A stretch of 64,000 nt of DNA from Colwellia sp. (GTDB lineage: Bacteria; Pseudomonadota; Gammaproteobacteria; Enterobacterales; Alteromonadaceae), in NCBI GenBank assembly GCA_020630795.1, contig JAHDIK010000001.1:85022-149021 (forward strand), read 5' to 3'. Within the stretch, counting starts at the first letter, position 1, and the number at the start of each line of letters is the position of its first letter. The notes below the pieces were generated by a model. The model had not been told where the DNA came from and searched no databases. It worked only from the letters and a program-made list of their open reading frames with translations. Below, piece by piece: positions 1 to 8,069 of the stretch. The position numbers were made by a program, and so were the translations under genes.

Positions 1-55
1 ATGGTGCTGTTGATACGGGATATAAAAGCTTCACAATTTCGAGTGATTCTGCACC
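1..55 (+). repeat. Copy 1 of a 55-bp exact direct repeat in the RHS gene
   Basis: Bases 1-55 are identical to 361-415. The 360-base period is exactly 120 codons, so this marks tandem copies of a 120-residue Ig-like domain (from GAVDTGYKSF to SSDSAP). The exact match at DNA level means the duplication is recent or kept identical by gene conversion. The array probably continues upstream of the window. Confidence 0.95.
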
Positions 56-3000
56 AACGATTTCAATTGAAACCAGTCCATCAGTAAGTAATGACCAATT
101 AACGGCTTCAATAAAAACTACGGATGATACGGATATTACGCGTGCTTCGTTCTCTATCTTTAACAGTAGTAAAACTAAACTAGATATTGGTTCAACAGTT
201 TCAGTAACATCGCCAACGTCAACGTATAACACTGATAGTAGTGCCGAAACATGGGGTTATGATCCGAGTTCAAAAAATACCACTACCGACTGGAATATCA
301 ATGTATCAGGTTTAGCCGATGGTAATTACTACATCATGTTTTATGCTACCGATGGTGTTAATGGTGCTGTTGATACGGGATATAAAAGCTTCACAATTTC
401 GAGTGATTCTGCACCTGTAGTCACAAAATTTATAGCTACAGTTGATGAAAATGATCTTGTAACCGTTACTTTTACTGATGCTCATGATTCAGGGAAAGTT
501 AAAAAATCTCGACTTCACTATGCTAATAATTCTGATTATATAAACAGCTCTTATAAGGATATTGGTGATGATGATAAATATGAAGAAGAACAATTAGTAG
601 GTGATAAAAGTGTTAGTTTTGATGCAAGTGAATGGAGTGGACAAGAGGTTTACTTTAAACTTGAGGTTCATAGCCCTAATGGTACTAAGTTAGACCCTTT
701 TCCTGATGGTTCTATTTTAATCTCTGGAGAAAAGACCACTTCAAACTTAAAAATTAATATAGAAGGTCAAGGTAAAGTCTTTAGTTCGCCCTCTAGTGAA
801 ATTGACTGTGGTTCTACCTGTAGTCATGATTTTGCTAATAATAGTGACGTAACACTTATAGCAGCTGCCGCAACTGGTTGGGAGTTCAGTTCATGGACTT
901 ATGATCGTAGCCGTCAACCGAATGACTGCACTACAGCATCTTGTGAATTATTGATAAAAGAAAATTTCACACTTAGCGCTGTATTTATAGAGCAAGAAAC
1001 GCCAAGCACTGAAACACGTTTAATTGATTTTACCCCTAAACGCGCACCTAAAGATTCAGCAACAACTTTTACTTTAGTGGGCGAAAACTTAACTAATTCG
1101 GTTATTGCTAATATTGAAGGTACAAATGAACATTGCCAGTTAGTTTCATTTTCAGAAACAGTAATAACTATGTCTTGTACGCCCGATGTACAAGGGCAAC
1201 AGCGTTTTTACTTAAAAGACACCCAAAATGAAAACAAGCATGAGCCTATAGTTGGAAGTGAACATTGGTATGTTGAGGTAACCCCACCAGTTAATAGTAA
1301 TGCTCCGTCAGTATGGAGCGATAACATACCTAGTTATGCCATATTAGATCAGCAATTTACTATAACGGTAAAAAGTGAAGATATTGATAATGATTTGTAC
1401 AGTATTCAAGCTGATTGGGAAGGTGATAATAATTTAGATCGCCTAGTTGTTGTTAACGATACTTCAGGCCAAGATATTCAGTTTTCTTATACCCGAAGTA
1501 ATAATGACTTAAGTAACCTTACTATTCGTTTTATCGCCACTGACTCAGAGGGTAATCAAAGCACTTTTGAACGAGTTATTCCCGTTATCGCTATTACGGT
1601 AATTATTGATCCAGCTTCTGGGTTCGAAGGTAAAGATGAAACTATACAGGTAATTAGTCAGTGCCAGCTTAAAGCTGAGGGAAACTCAAACCCAATAGTA
1701 CCTAGTAATGGTGCTAAAGTAGAACACAAGCAACTATTAAAAGTTAATGGTGTTGTACCTGTTACCTTTGATATTAGCTACAACTCACTTATTCGTGGTC
1801 AAAGTGGCGTTGGTGTCGGTTGGGATTTCGCTAATGCCCATGCTGCACAAATAAGTGAAAAGCCTAACGGTGATGTCACTATTTTATGGTCTGACAATCA
1901 GCAGCATAAATTTACCCCTAATGGTGATGGTACTTATGCAACGCAAAGTTTTGGTTGTCGTTTAGACAGACTTATAAAGCTAGACAATGGTGGCTTTAAA
2001 GTCGAGCGGAGAAACCGCTTAACATATATTTTTAATGAGTTTCACTTTTTAACTCGCATTGAAAATGCTAAAGGGCAAGGTGTTAGTTTTGAGTTTGATC
2101 AACAAAGTAGACTAGTAAAAGCTTACGAACCAGTAAGTAACGTAAGCATAAATTACCTATATAATAATGATGGCTTTTTAACTCAAGCTACAACTTCAGC
2201 AGGTAAAAGTGTATCGCTTGAATATCAAAATAATCAATTAACTACCATTAATCATGCTGATGGCACAATTGAAGAATTTACCTACAATGCACTTGACCAA
2301 ATTGTTAATCATTTGCTTGATTCGGTTTTGGTTAGTACTACCACTTATGATGATCATGGCAGAGCAATTGAACAAGAAGATTCTCGTGATGATAACTTAA
2401 CACTCAAGTTAAGCTATGAAGAAACGGACGACTTTATTACCACAACGATCATCGATCGCATTGGTGAAGTTACCGTTAAAAAGTTTGATAAAAATTATCA
2501 ACTAGTTAATGAAATCGATGCGTTGAATGAGCAAAAAGACATTATTTACAATACTGATGGTAAGCCGACTAAAGTCACTAATGCTCGCGGTTATATTTCT
2601 GAAATGGCATATAACCAATATGGTGATATTACTCAATTATTAACTGCTGATGGCGCAATTGATAAAAAAGACTATGACAATAACCGAAACATTACTAAAC
2701 ATATTAATGCTTTAAACGAACAGAGTATTTACAGTTATTTTGAAGGAACTAATAATTTAAAAACAGTTACTAATGCCTTAGGTTTTTCGACAAATTTTAC
2801 TTATAACGAAAACAATCAACAAGCGAGTGTTACAACGCCTGAAGGAAGGGTTACATATTATAATTTTACTAATGGATTGTTAACCAGCGTAACCAACCCA
2901 GAAGGCTATACTCGTAACATCTATTATGATTTAGACGGTTTTATTAGCTCTGAAACAGACTTTCAAGGGAATGTAACCACTTATGAACGTGATGGTTTAG

Positions 3001-5633
3001 GAAGAGTTACGCGAAAAGTAGATCCTTTAGGTTTAGCTGAAACATGGGTATACGATGCCAGAGGTAATGTAGTCGAATATGGTGATAAACGATATAACAG
3101 CGAAGCCTTAAGCTATGCAGGTAAAATTAAGTACAGTTACAACGGTCAAGGAGATTTAACCGAAAAACGCTGGGTAAGCAAGCATTACAATACTCCTGAT
3201 GTTGTGTATAGCTACAAATACGATGGCGAAAGTCGTTTAATTGAACGCACAGATTCTAATGGCAATGTAACAGTAATAAAACGCGATGCCCTAGGCCGAG
3301 TTATTGAAACAACCGATGCGTTAGGTAATACAGTAGAAGCCGAATTTGATGAAAACGGCAACTTAATTGAATCCAGCGATGCTAAAGGTAATACCAGTAA
3401 AGCAACGTTTGATGAAATGGATCGCACCACGCAAATGGAAGATGCTGCCGGTAACAAACAATCCTTTGTGTATAACTTGCTTGGGCAAATTACCCAAACA
3501 AACAATGCCTTGTCGCAAGCTTGGCATAATGTGTACGACAAACTTTCTCGCTTAGTCAGCATCACCCATCCCAGTAATGCTGAAGAGCCACTTGTTGCTA
3601 AGCAGGGGTATGACAAAGATAACAATGTTACCAGTGTCACTGCGCCAGCGGATGACACTCGTACACTTGCTCTTAACAATAATGCACAAGTCGAAACTGA
3701 AACCACGGCTGATAACGTAGCGCTGCAATATTCATACAATGAAAATGGTTTAGTAAGTACCATCACTAATGGGCGAAGCCAACAAATCATTTTTGACTAC
3801 GATAGTGCTTCGCGTTTAACCAGTGTTACTGACCCTATTTCAACCATTATTTATGGCTATGATCAAAATAGTAACCCTATTAACATTGCTGAAAACAACA
3901 TTACTATTTCACGTTTGTACGACAGCTTTAACCGCGTTGGTCAGTACAAACAAAATGCAGACGATGATCAGCGAATTAACTTTGCGATAGATGATGTTGG
4001 TAACATTACTCAGCTGCGATACTTAAATAATAACCAGAGCTTTAACACTCAAATTAAATACACGCATAATGCGCTGAATTTGGTTACATCGGTGAGTAAG
4101 TTAGACAGTGATGAAAGTGCGGCGGAGTATGAGTACGATGCTAACCAAAACATAACTCAAGTGACACGTGGTAATGGTACTGTACTGGAAAATACCTATG
4201 ACAATTTAAATAGGTTAATCAGTAGTATTGATACAGCGCCTGACGGCACAGTAATCCTTGAACAGCATTATACCTACAATGCTATCGGGCAAGTAACCAA
4301 GGAAGATATCACGCCGGAATTTTCACCGCCTGTTGAGTTATTAGCTGAACAAGTAATGGCTTATACTGCAGATAATCGTATTGCTAGGAAAAACTCAGAA
4401 ACTTTTGACTTTGACCTTGATGGCAATACACTCAATGTCGGTGATTTGGAATTAAGCTTTAATGCCCGTAATCAACTAACCAGTGCAGGCAATCACCAAT
4501 ATACCTACAACGCTGAAGGAATGCGTGATACGCAAGCCTACTTTGATGACAGCGGTGAAACTCAAATTCGTTATGCTTTACTACCAGATTATCTCGGCTT
4601 ACCACAAATCGCATGGCAAGAAGTTACTAACCCTGATGACTCGGTAGATTATCACTACTTTATCTACAGCCCTTATGGTTTAGTTTCTCAGCGAACATCG
4701 AAAGCCAACCAAGCATTGCAAGAATACTATTTCCACTACGACTATCGCGGTTCAGTAGTTGCAATTAGTGATAAAAATGGTGATGTGGTTGCCCGTTATG
4801 GTTATACGCCATTTGGCACACGCTTTGATGCGCCAGAGTTTATAGAACAAAACAAAGCGATAGAAACACCATTCGGCTATAACGGTCGCGATGGCGTTAT
4901 TACTGATAACAATGGCCTTCTCTACATGCGAGCCCGTTATTACTCGCCAGAGCTACGTCGCTTTGTTAGTAAAGATCCAATTCGTGGTGATATTAGCGAT
5001 TTAGGCTCGCTCAATCGCTATGCTTATGTGGGTGGCGATCCGGTTAATTTTGTAGATCCGAGTGGGTATTGTGCTGAAAATTTTAATTCAACATCGTATT
5101 TTGGGGGACAATGCATTGAAACTAAATATAATAATGAAGTTTGTGAATATAAAGAAGAAAAGCAGTGTATTCTAAGTGCAGATTCTAACTCAAAATACAA
5201 AGAAATAGATACCAATTCGACTAAATCTAATGGAAATTCAGCTGTAGACTATGGGATAAATTATTATAAATATACTGGTAATGCTCTTGAGATAATTGAT
5301 GATGCTAGTTCTCCAGAATTAACTAGTATTATTAATAAAATGGGCTTGCTCACTAATGTTTCAGGAACTGTATGGAATGTTTCTCAAGGTAAGAGTATAG
5401 AAAAAGAGGCTTGGAAGCTAGGTTTTGATCTTAGAGTGTGCGCGCATATCTCAGGTAAGGTCTCATCGAAAGGGAAGTTAGCCGTTTTTGCTAGTTGCGG
5501 TATAGCAGGAGAGGAGTTTGCTGAAACAATAGTAAACCCTCAAACAGGAGGGGAGATGTTTATTTCTGGTTTATTAAATTTACCCAGCGATTTTTTAGAT
5601 GGTTGCGCTAATTTAATAGCTAATTTTCAATGA
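1..5633 (+). CDS. RHS/YD-repeat protein, 5' truncated by window edge
   Basis: The reading frame is open from base 3, so the ATG at 336 is internal and the true start lies before the window. At least 1,876 residues are visible. Ig-like repeats of 120 residues come first, then a cysteine-bearing InlB-type repeat (about 760-985), further Ig-like segments, an RHS entry region (about 1,600-1,800) and many YD repeats to about 4,900. The RHS core end is clear: RYYSPELRRFVSKDPI, then RYAYVGGDPVNFVDPSG. After it comes a unique C-terminal region of about 185 residues (from about 5,065) rich in cysteine, which is where RHS proteins carry their variable, often toxic, domain. RHS proteins form a shell that encloses this tip and are exported or surface-bound. 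The toxin assignment is inference; I recognise no toxin family. A small YD-repeat gene follows after 10 bases. Confidence 0.93.
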   Translation, partial: GAVDTGYKSFTISSDSAPTISIETSPSVSNDQLTASIKTTDDTDITRASFSIFNSSKTKLDIGSTVSVTSPTSTYNTDSSAETWGYDPSSKNTTTDWNINVSGLADGNYYIMFYATDGVNGAVDTGYKSFTISSDSAPVVTKFIATVDENDLVTVTFTDAHDSGKVKKSRLHYANNSDYINSSYKDIGDDDKYEEEQLVGDKSVSFDASEWSGQEVYFKLEVHSPNGTKLDPFPDGSILISGEKTTSNLKINIEGQGKVFSSPSSEIDCGSTCSHDFANNSDVTLIAAAATGWEFSSWTYDRSRQPNDCTTASCELLIKENFTLSAVFIEQETPSTETRLIDFTPKRAPKDSATTFTLVGENLTNSVIANIEGTNEHCQLVSFSETVITMSCTPDVQGQQRFYLKDTQNENKHEPIVGSEHWYVEVTPPVNSNAPSVWSDNIPSYAILDQQFTITVKSEDIDNDLYSIQADWEGDNNLDRLVVVNDTSGQDIQFSYTRSNNDLSNLTIRFIATDSEGNQSTFERVIPVIAITVIIDPASGFEGKDETIQVISQCQLKAEGNSNPIVPSNGAKVEHKQLLKVNGVVPVTFDISYNSLIRGQSGVGVGWDFANAHAAQISEKPNGDVTILWSDNQQHKFTPNGDGTYATQSFGCRLDRLIKLDNGGFKVERRNRLTYIFNEFHFLTRIENAKGQGVSFEFDQQSRLVKAYEPVSNVSINYLYNNDGFLTQATTSAGKSVSLEYQNNQLTTINHADGTIEEFTYNALDQIVNHLLDSVLVSTTTYDDHGRAIEQEDSRDDNLTLKLSYEETDDFITTTIIDRIGEVTVKKFDKNYQLVNEIDALNEQKDIIYNTDGKPTKVTNARGYISEMAYNQYGDITQLLTADGAIDKKDYDNNRNITKHINALNEQSIYSYFEGTNNLKTVTNALGFSTNFTYNENNQQASVTTPEGRVTYYNFTNGLLTSVTNPEGYTRNIYYDLDGFISSETDFQGNVTTYERDGLGRVTRKVDPLGLAETWVYDARGNVVEYGDKRYNSEALSYAGKIKYSYNGQGDLTEKRWVSKHYNTPDVVYSYKYDGESRLIERTDSNGNVTVIKRDALGRVIETTDALGNTVEAEFDENGNLIESSDAKGNTSKATFDEMDRTTQMEDAAGNKQSFVYNLLGQITQTNNALSQAWHNVYDKLSRLVSITHPSNAEEPLVAKQGYDKDNNVTSVTAPADDTRTLALNNNAQVETETTADNVALQYSYNENGLVSTITNGRSQQIIFDYDSASRLTSVTDPISTIIYGYDQNSNPINIAENNITISRLYDSFNRVGQYKQNADDDQRINFAIDDVGNITQLRYLNNNQSFNTQIKYTHNALNLVTSVSKLDSDESAAEYEYDANQNITQVTRGNGTVLENTYDNLNRLISSIDTAPDGTVILEQHYTYNAIGQVTKEDITPEFSPPVELLAEQVMAYTADNRIARKNSETFDFDLDGNTLNVGDLELSFNARNQLTSAGNHQYTYNAEGMRDTQAYFDDSGETQIRYALLPDYLGLPQIAWQEVTNPDDSVDYHYFIYSPYGLVSQRTSKANQALQEYYFHYDYRGSVVAISDKNGDVVARYGYTPFGTRFDAPEFIEQNKAIETPFGYNGRDGVITDNNGLLYMRARYYSPELRRFVSKDPIRGDISDLGSLNRYAYVGGDPVNFVDPSGYCAENFNSTSYFGGQCIETKYNNEVCEYKEEKQCILSADSNSKYKEIDTNSTKSNGNSAVDYGINYYKYTGNALEIIDDASSPELTSIINKMGLLTNVSGTVWNVSQGKSIEKEAWKLGFDLRVCAHISGKVSSKGKLAVFASCGIAGEEFAETIVNPQTGGEMFISGLLNLPSDFLDGCANLIANFQ
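361..415 (+). repeat. Copy 2 of the 55-bp exact direct repeat
   Basis: This copy is identical to bases 1-55 and in the same reading frame. After base 415 the two copies diverge: the first continues into another Ig-like unit, the second into a different domain beginning APVVTKFIA. This is therefore the last unit of the tandem array. Confidence 0.95.
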
Positions 5634-5643
5634 TAGGAAATAT

Positions 5644-6015
5644 ATGAAATTTTTTATATTAGCATTTATTTTTATTAACTTTAATGCTTTTGCAGTCGAT
5701 TACAAATACGATAATTCTAATCGAATTACAGAAGCGAGTTATAAAGATGGCACTGTAGTCAGTTATACTTACGATCAGAATGGTAATTTACTCAGTATAA
5801 CCCCTAATGAAAGTTCATCAGGCGGTGATGACTCTGGTGGTTCAGATTCAGGCGGGGGTGATACGGGTGGCACAGGCACCACCACACCGGAAACGCCTGA
5901 ACCCACCAACAAGGAATCTAGCGGTGGTGCTTTGGGTTGGCTAACTTTGCTATTAACTTCTGGCTTTATCGCTTTTCGCTCTCGCGCTAAAGTGAATCTA
6001 AAAAGTTCGGATTAG
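5644..6015 (+). CDS. Small exported YD-repeat protein with GlyGly-CTERM-like tail
   Basis: The product has 123 residues. A signal peptide (MKFFILAFIFINFNAFA) is followed by two short YD-type units (YKYDNSNRITEASYKDG and YTYDQNGNLLSI), a Gly/Ser/Asp/Thr-rich linker, and a C-terminal SSGGALGWL segment, hydrophobic stretch and Arg/Lys end. That tail resembles the GlyGly-CTERM signal cut by rhombosortase, which leads to surface attachment or release through type II secretion. The gene starts 10 bases after the RHS gene with a weak GGAA ribosome site, so it is probably co-transcribed. It sits where an immunity gene often lies, but an exported protein made of RHS-like units looks more like an accessory or partner of the RHS shell. 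The role is unknown. Confidence 0.8.
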   Translation: MKFFILAFIFINFNAFAVDYKYDNSNRITEASYKDGTVVSYTYDQNGNLLSITPNESSSGGDDSGGSDSGGGDTGGTGTTTPETPEPTNKESSGGALGWLTLLLTSGFIAFRSRAKVNLKSSD

Positions 6016-6022
6016 CAATAAA

Positions 6023-6334
6023 ATGAAAGGAATGCACTCGGTTTATATTTTTGGATTCGTGGCTATAGTGTTTGTTATTTCCGGCTGCTCAAGCATTCAG
6101 CACAAGCCTATGCAAAGTCGCACTTCACACTTTATGTGCCTTGAGCAGGATAAGACCACCAAGCATTATTTCACCAATACATTTGCTATTGAGCCAACGC
6201 TTGAGCAAAAGCAGAATGAAGTTTTGCTTGTAAAGCTACGAATGGAAAAGCAATTACAAACTAAGCTAATCGATTGCCGTGAAATAGCCGTAGAAGATGT
6301 ACCTCGTGATTTAGATTTATCTGCGAGCAAGTAA
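6023..6334 (+). CDS. Small putative lipoprotein, paralog of the one at 6729-6992
   Basis: The product has 103 residues with a hydrophobic N-terminus and lipobox VISGC, so it should be lipid-anchored after cleavage before the cysteine. The mature part keeps two more cysteines (MCLEQ and IDCREI). It follows the YD mini-protein by 7 bases and ends the rightward operon. Its layout, with CSS after the lipobox, a CxEQ motif, an F-x-T strand, a PTxEQ helix start and a late Cys, matches the leftward lipoprotein at 6729-6992. No family is recognised. It could be an RHS accessory or immunity protein, but nothing shows that directly. Confidence 0.72.
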   Translation: MKGMHSVYIFGFVAIVFVISGCSSIQHKPMQSRTSHFMCLEQDKTTKHYFTNTFAIEPTLEQKQNEVLLVKLRMEKQLQTKLIDCREIAVEDVPRDLDLSASK

Positions 6335-6365
6335 TTGATTGCTAGTCTTAAGATAAGAGAACAAT

Positions 6366-6403
6366 AAAAAAACCATAATATATCCCCATATATTATGGTT
6401 TTT
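6366..6403. terminator. Bidirectional intrinsic terminator
   Basis: An A-tract runs into ACCATAATATA, then the loop TCCCCA, then TATATTATGGT and a T-tract. The perfect stem and the A and T runs on either side allow termination from both directions. It closes the RHS operon. Confidence 0.8.
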
Positions 6404-6549
6404 GCTATTTAGCTGTAGTCCTTCCACAAACTAAGCTAGGATCATTTTATGAAATTAATAAAACTATTGTATTACGCTAATACTATAGTAAAAACTTTCT
6501 GTTTTATAAAGCAATAAAATCGAATGACTAAAAATATTTGGAGGGATTA

Positions 6550-6601
6550 AAAATGCCCTCGATGTGCTGATTAGGCACACCGAGCGTTCATTCGGCATTT
6601 T
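6550..6601. repeat. Nested hairpin, possible terminator or REP-like element
   Basis: An outer stem AAAATGCC (6550-6557) pairs with GGCATTTT (6594-6601). Inside is a ten-pair hairpin with one A-C mismatch, CTCGATGTGC (6558-6567) with GCACACCGAG (6575-6584), loop TGATTAG. Read leftward, the outer stem ends in a short T run, so it may terminate the operon that ends at 6729. The inner GC-rich hairpin is more than a terminator needs. Confidence 0.5.
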
Positions 6602-6728
6602 AAAGGTAACGGTACACTAATGTGACCTATAGGATATAACAAAAAATGAAAAAACATATGTTATGTGATCAAGCATAGTCTGAGATTTACAATGTGTAAA
6701 GCCTATATTTTCCCAAAAAAATTAAATG

Positions 6729-6992
6729 CTACTTCGCATCGATATACTTACAACTACCGTGATCTAATTGAAAATTTTCTTCTAGTGTTTGTTTTAGACT
6801 TTGTATTTCTTCTGTTGTTAAAGGTACTTTGGCTGTAATAAAACGAGTTACAGGTTGACCTTGTTCAGTGCAATTATGTGCGTAGCTAAATTCATTTTTA
6901 AGAGGTGTATGTGAAGATGTGCTACAGGCCGATAAAATAAGTATTAGCGATACCGTTAATGAGATAGTCATAGTTTTTGATAATTGATTCAT
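6729..6992 (-). CDS. Small putative lipoprotein, last gene of a three-gene operon
   Basis: The product has 87 residues, with a signal sequence and lipobox ILSAC followed by STSS. The mature part has Cys in NCTEQ and in SCKYI, matching the positions of the two Cys in the lipoprotein at 6023-6334. The gene starts 9 bases after the stop of the 125-residue gene and is third in the leftward operon. The pair of lipoproteins probably came from one duplication, with the copies now facing each other across a terminator. Function is unknown. Confidence 0.72.
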   Translation of the reverse strand: MNQLSKTMTISLTVSLILILSACSTSSHTPLKNEFSYAHNCTEQGQPVTRFITAKVPLTTEEIQSLKQTLEENFQLDHGSCKYIDAK

Positions 6993-7001
6993 CGCTCGGG
7001 C

Positions 7002-7379
7002 TTATTTAAAAAGAGTGTCAATCATTGCTGATAATTTATCTTTTTCACTATCAGTAAGGTTGTTTAAAAAACGTTCTCTTAGTTCTTTTGCTTCTTGCTC
7101 GTTTTGAGCTTTTTTCTCTTGTTGTTCGGTAAGTTTTTTTATAGCAAATTCGGATGTGGGGTTGGAAAATAGAATTTTAATACACTGTTCCATACAGGCT
7201 AGGTGTTCAAAATAAGTATTTCTTGCGTCTTTGTTATAGCCCCACGGAGCGTCAGAATTTATTTTTTCTGCACGCCACCTTATTAGTGTTTTTAAGTCGG
7301 CATCACCTATAAAAGGATAAACGTAGCCATCATAATAATACTCAATTTGCGGCAAATGTTTGCCTTTATTTGTGAACAT
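7002..7379 (-). CDS. Hypothetical protein of 125 residues
   Basis: This is a soluble protein without signal peptide. The N-terminal half has an aromatic-rich segment (IEYYYDGYVYPFIGDADL) and a pair of cysteines in ACMEQC. The C-terminal half is a charged, probably coiled helix rich in Glu, Lys and Gln. The start codon overlaps the stop of the membrane protein gene (TAATG), which indicates translational coupling and a shared job with that protein. No family is recognised. Confidence 0.7.
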   Translation of the reverse strand: MFTNKGKHLPQIEYYYDGYVYPFIGDADLKTLIRWRAEKINSDAPWGYNKDARNTYFEHLACMEQCIKILFSNPTSEFAIKKLTEQQEKKAQNEQEAKELRERFLNNLTDSEKDKLSAMIDTLFK

Positions 7380-8041
7380 TACATTTCTCTTAAGTGTTTT
7401 CTTCGTCTTTGAATACCATCAATAATATTCTCTTGCTTATTACTTTTTAGTTCCATTTTTTTATTATATCTATTGCCGTAAATCCATAAAAATAATCCCA
7501 ATAACGAGGTAATGCCAATTATTATTTCTGCGGTAAAACCAAAGTTTTGTCTTGCTTCTATAAATAATCCTGTAGTGCTTAGAATAAAACCAATACCTGC
7601 AACCTGATTACCTTGCCCTGTTAAATAGGAAAGAGAAGAAAGTAGCAAAATAGATATAACAACAAACCCTATAGCAATAGAGTATTTGAAAAAAACTATG
7701 AGTATCTCCTGATTTATAGATGGAACTTTTATAGCGTGTTCGCTGTTATATATGGCAACTAAACCAATTGTGGTAAGTATGCTTATAACAACTATAAATT
7801 GGAAAAATCCATGTAAAAAATCAAGAGTATTTGTATGAGCTTTGCGTAAAATCACATTGAGTGCGGTTGCAATATGCTTGGTGAATACTTCGAACATTAC
7901 GAGTGGATATCCTACTACGCTTAACCAAAAAGGTAAGCTATTAATATTGATACCTAACCTATTAAATGTGATGCTAGCTAGCTGAGATATTGCTTCATTA
8001 AATGATGGGACAATAATTTGGGGATCAAGTACAAAAACCAC
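7379..8041 (-). CDS. Hypothetical multi-pass membrane protein
   Basis: I chose the GTG at 8041 (220 residues) because AGGA lies 6 bases upstream and because the ATG at 8089 would overlap the divergent gene. About five hydrophobic segments are visible, including PFWLSVVGYPLVMF, FFQFIVVISILTTIGLVAIY, YSIAIGFVVISILLL and IIIGITSLLGLFLWIYG, and the protein ends in a basic cytoplasmic tail. It is the first gene of the operon with the 125-residue protein and the lipoprotein. No transporter or enzyme motif is visible. The operon could build a small envelope complex, since it pairs an inner-membrane protein with a lipoprotein, but that is inference. Confidence 0.7.
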   Translation of the reverse strand: MVFVLDPQIIVPSFNEAISQLASITFNRLGININSLPFWLSVVGYPLVMFEVFTKHIATALNVILRKAHTNTLDFLHGFFQFIVVISILTTIGLVAIYNSEHAIKVPSINQEILIVFFKYSIAIGFVVISILLLSSLSYLTGQGNQVAGIGFILSTTGLFIEARQNFGFTAEIIIGITSLLGLFLWIYGNRYNKKMELKSNKQENIIDGIQRRRKHLREM

Positions 8042-8069
8042 AAAACATCCTATATTGGAAAAGTAACGA

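Larger units (their letters stand above)
6335..6728. other. Intergenic region between two converging lipoprotein genes
   Basis: This stretch of 394 bases has no supported gene. It contains a bidirectional terminator (6366-6403) and, further right, a second structured inverted repeat (6550-6601). The rest is AT-rich and unremarkable. Confidence 0.7.

Noticed and set aside
336-338. ATG at 336 as start of the RHS protein
   Set aside because: The same frame is open back to base 3 and encodes the preceding copy of the 120-residue repeat, so this Met is internal.
3212-3790. Long open frame on the minus strand inside the RHS gene
   Set aside because: It is a shadow of repetitive YD-coding sequence, with no domain, ribosome site or promoter.
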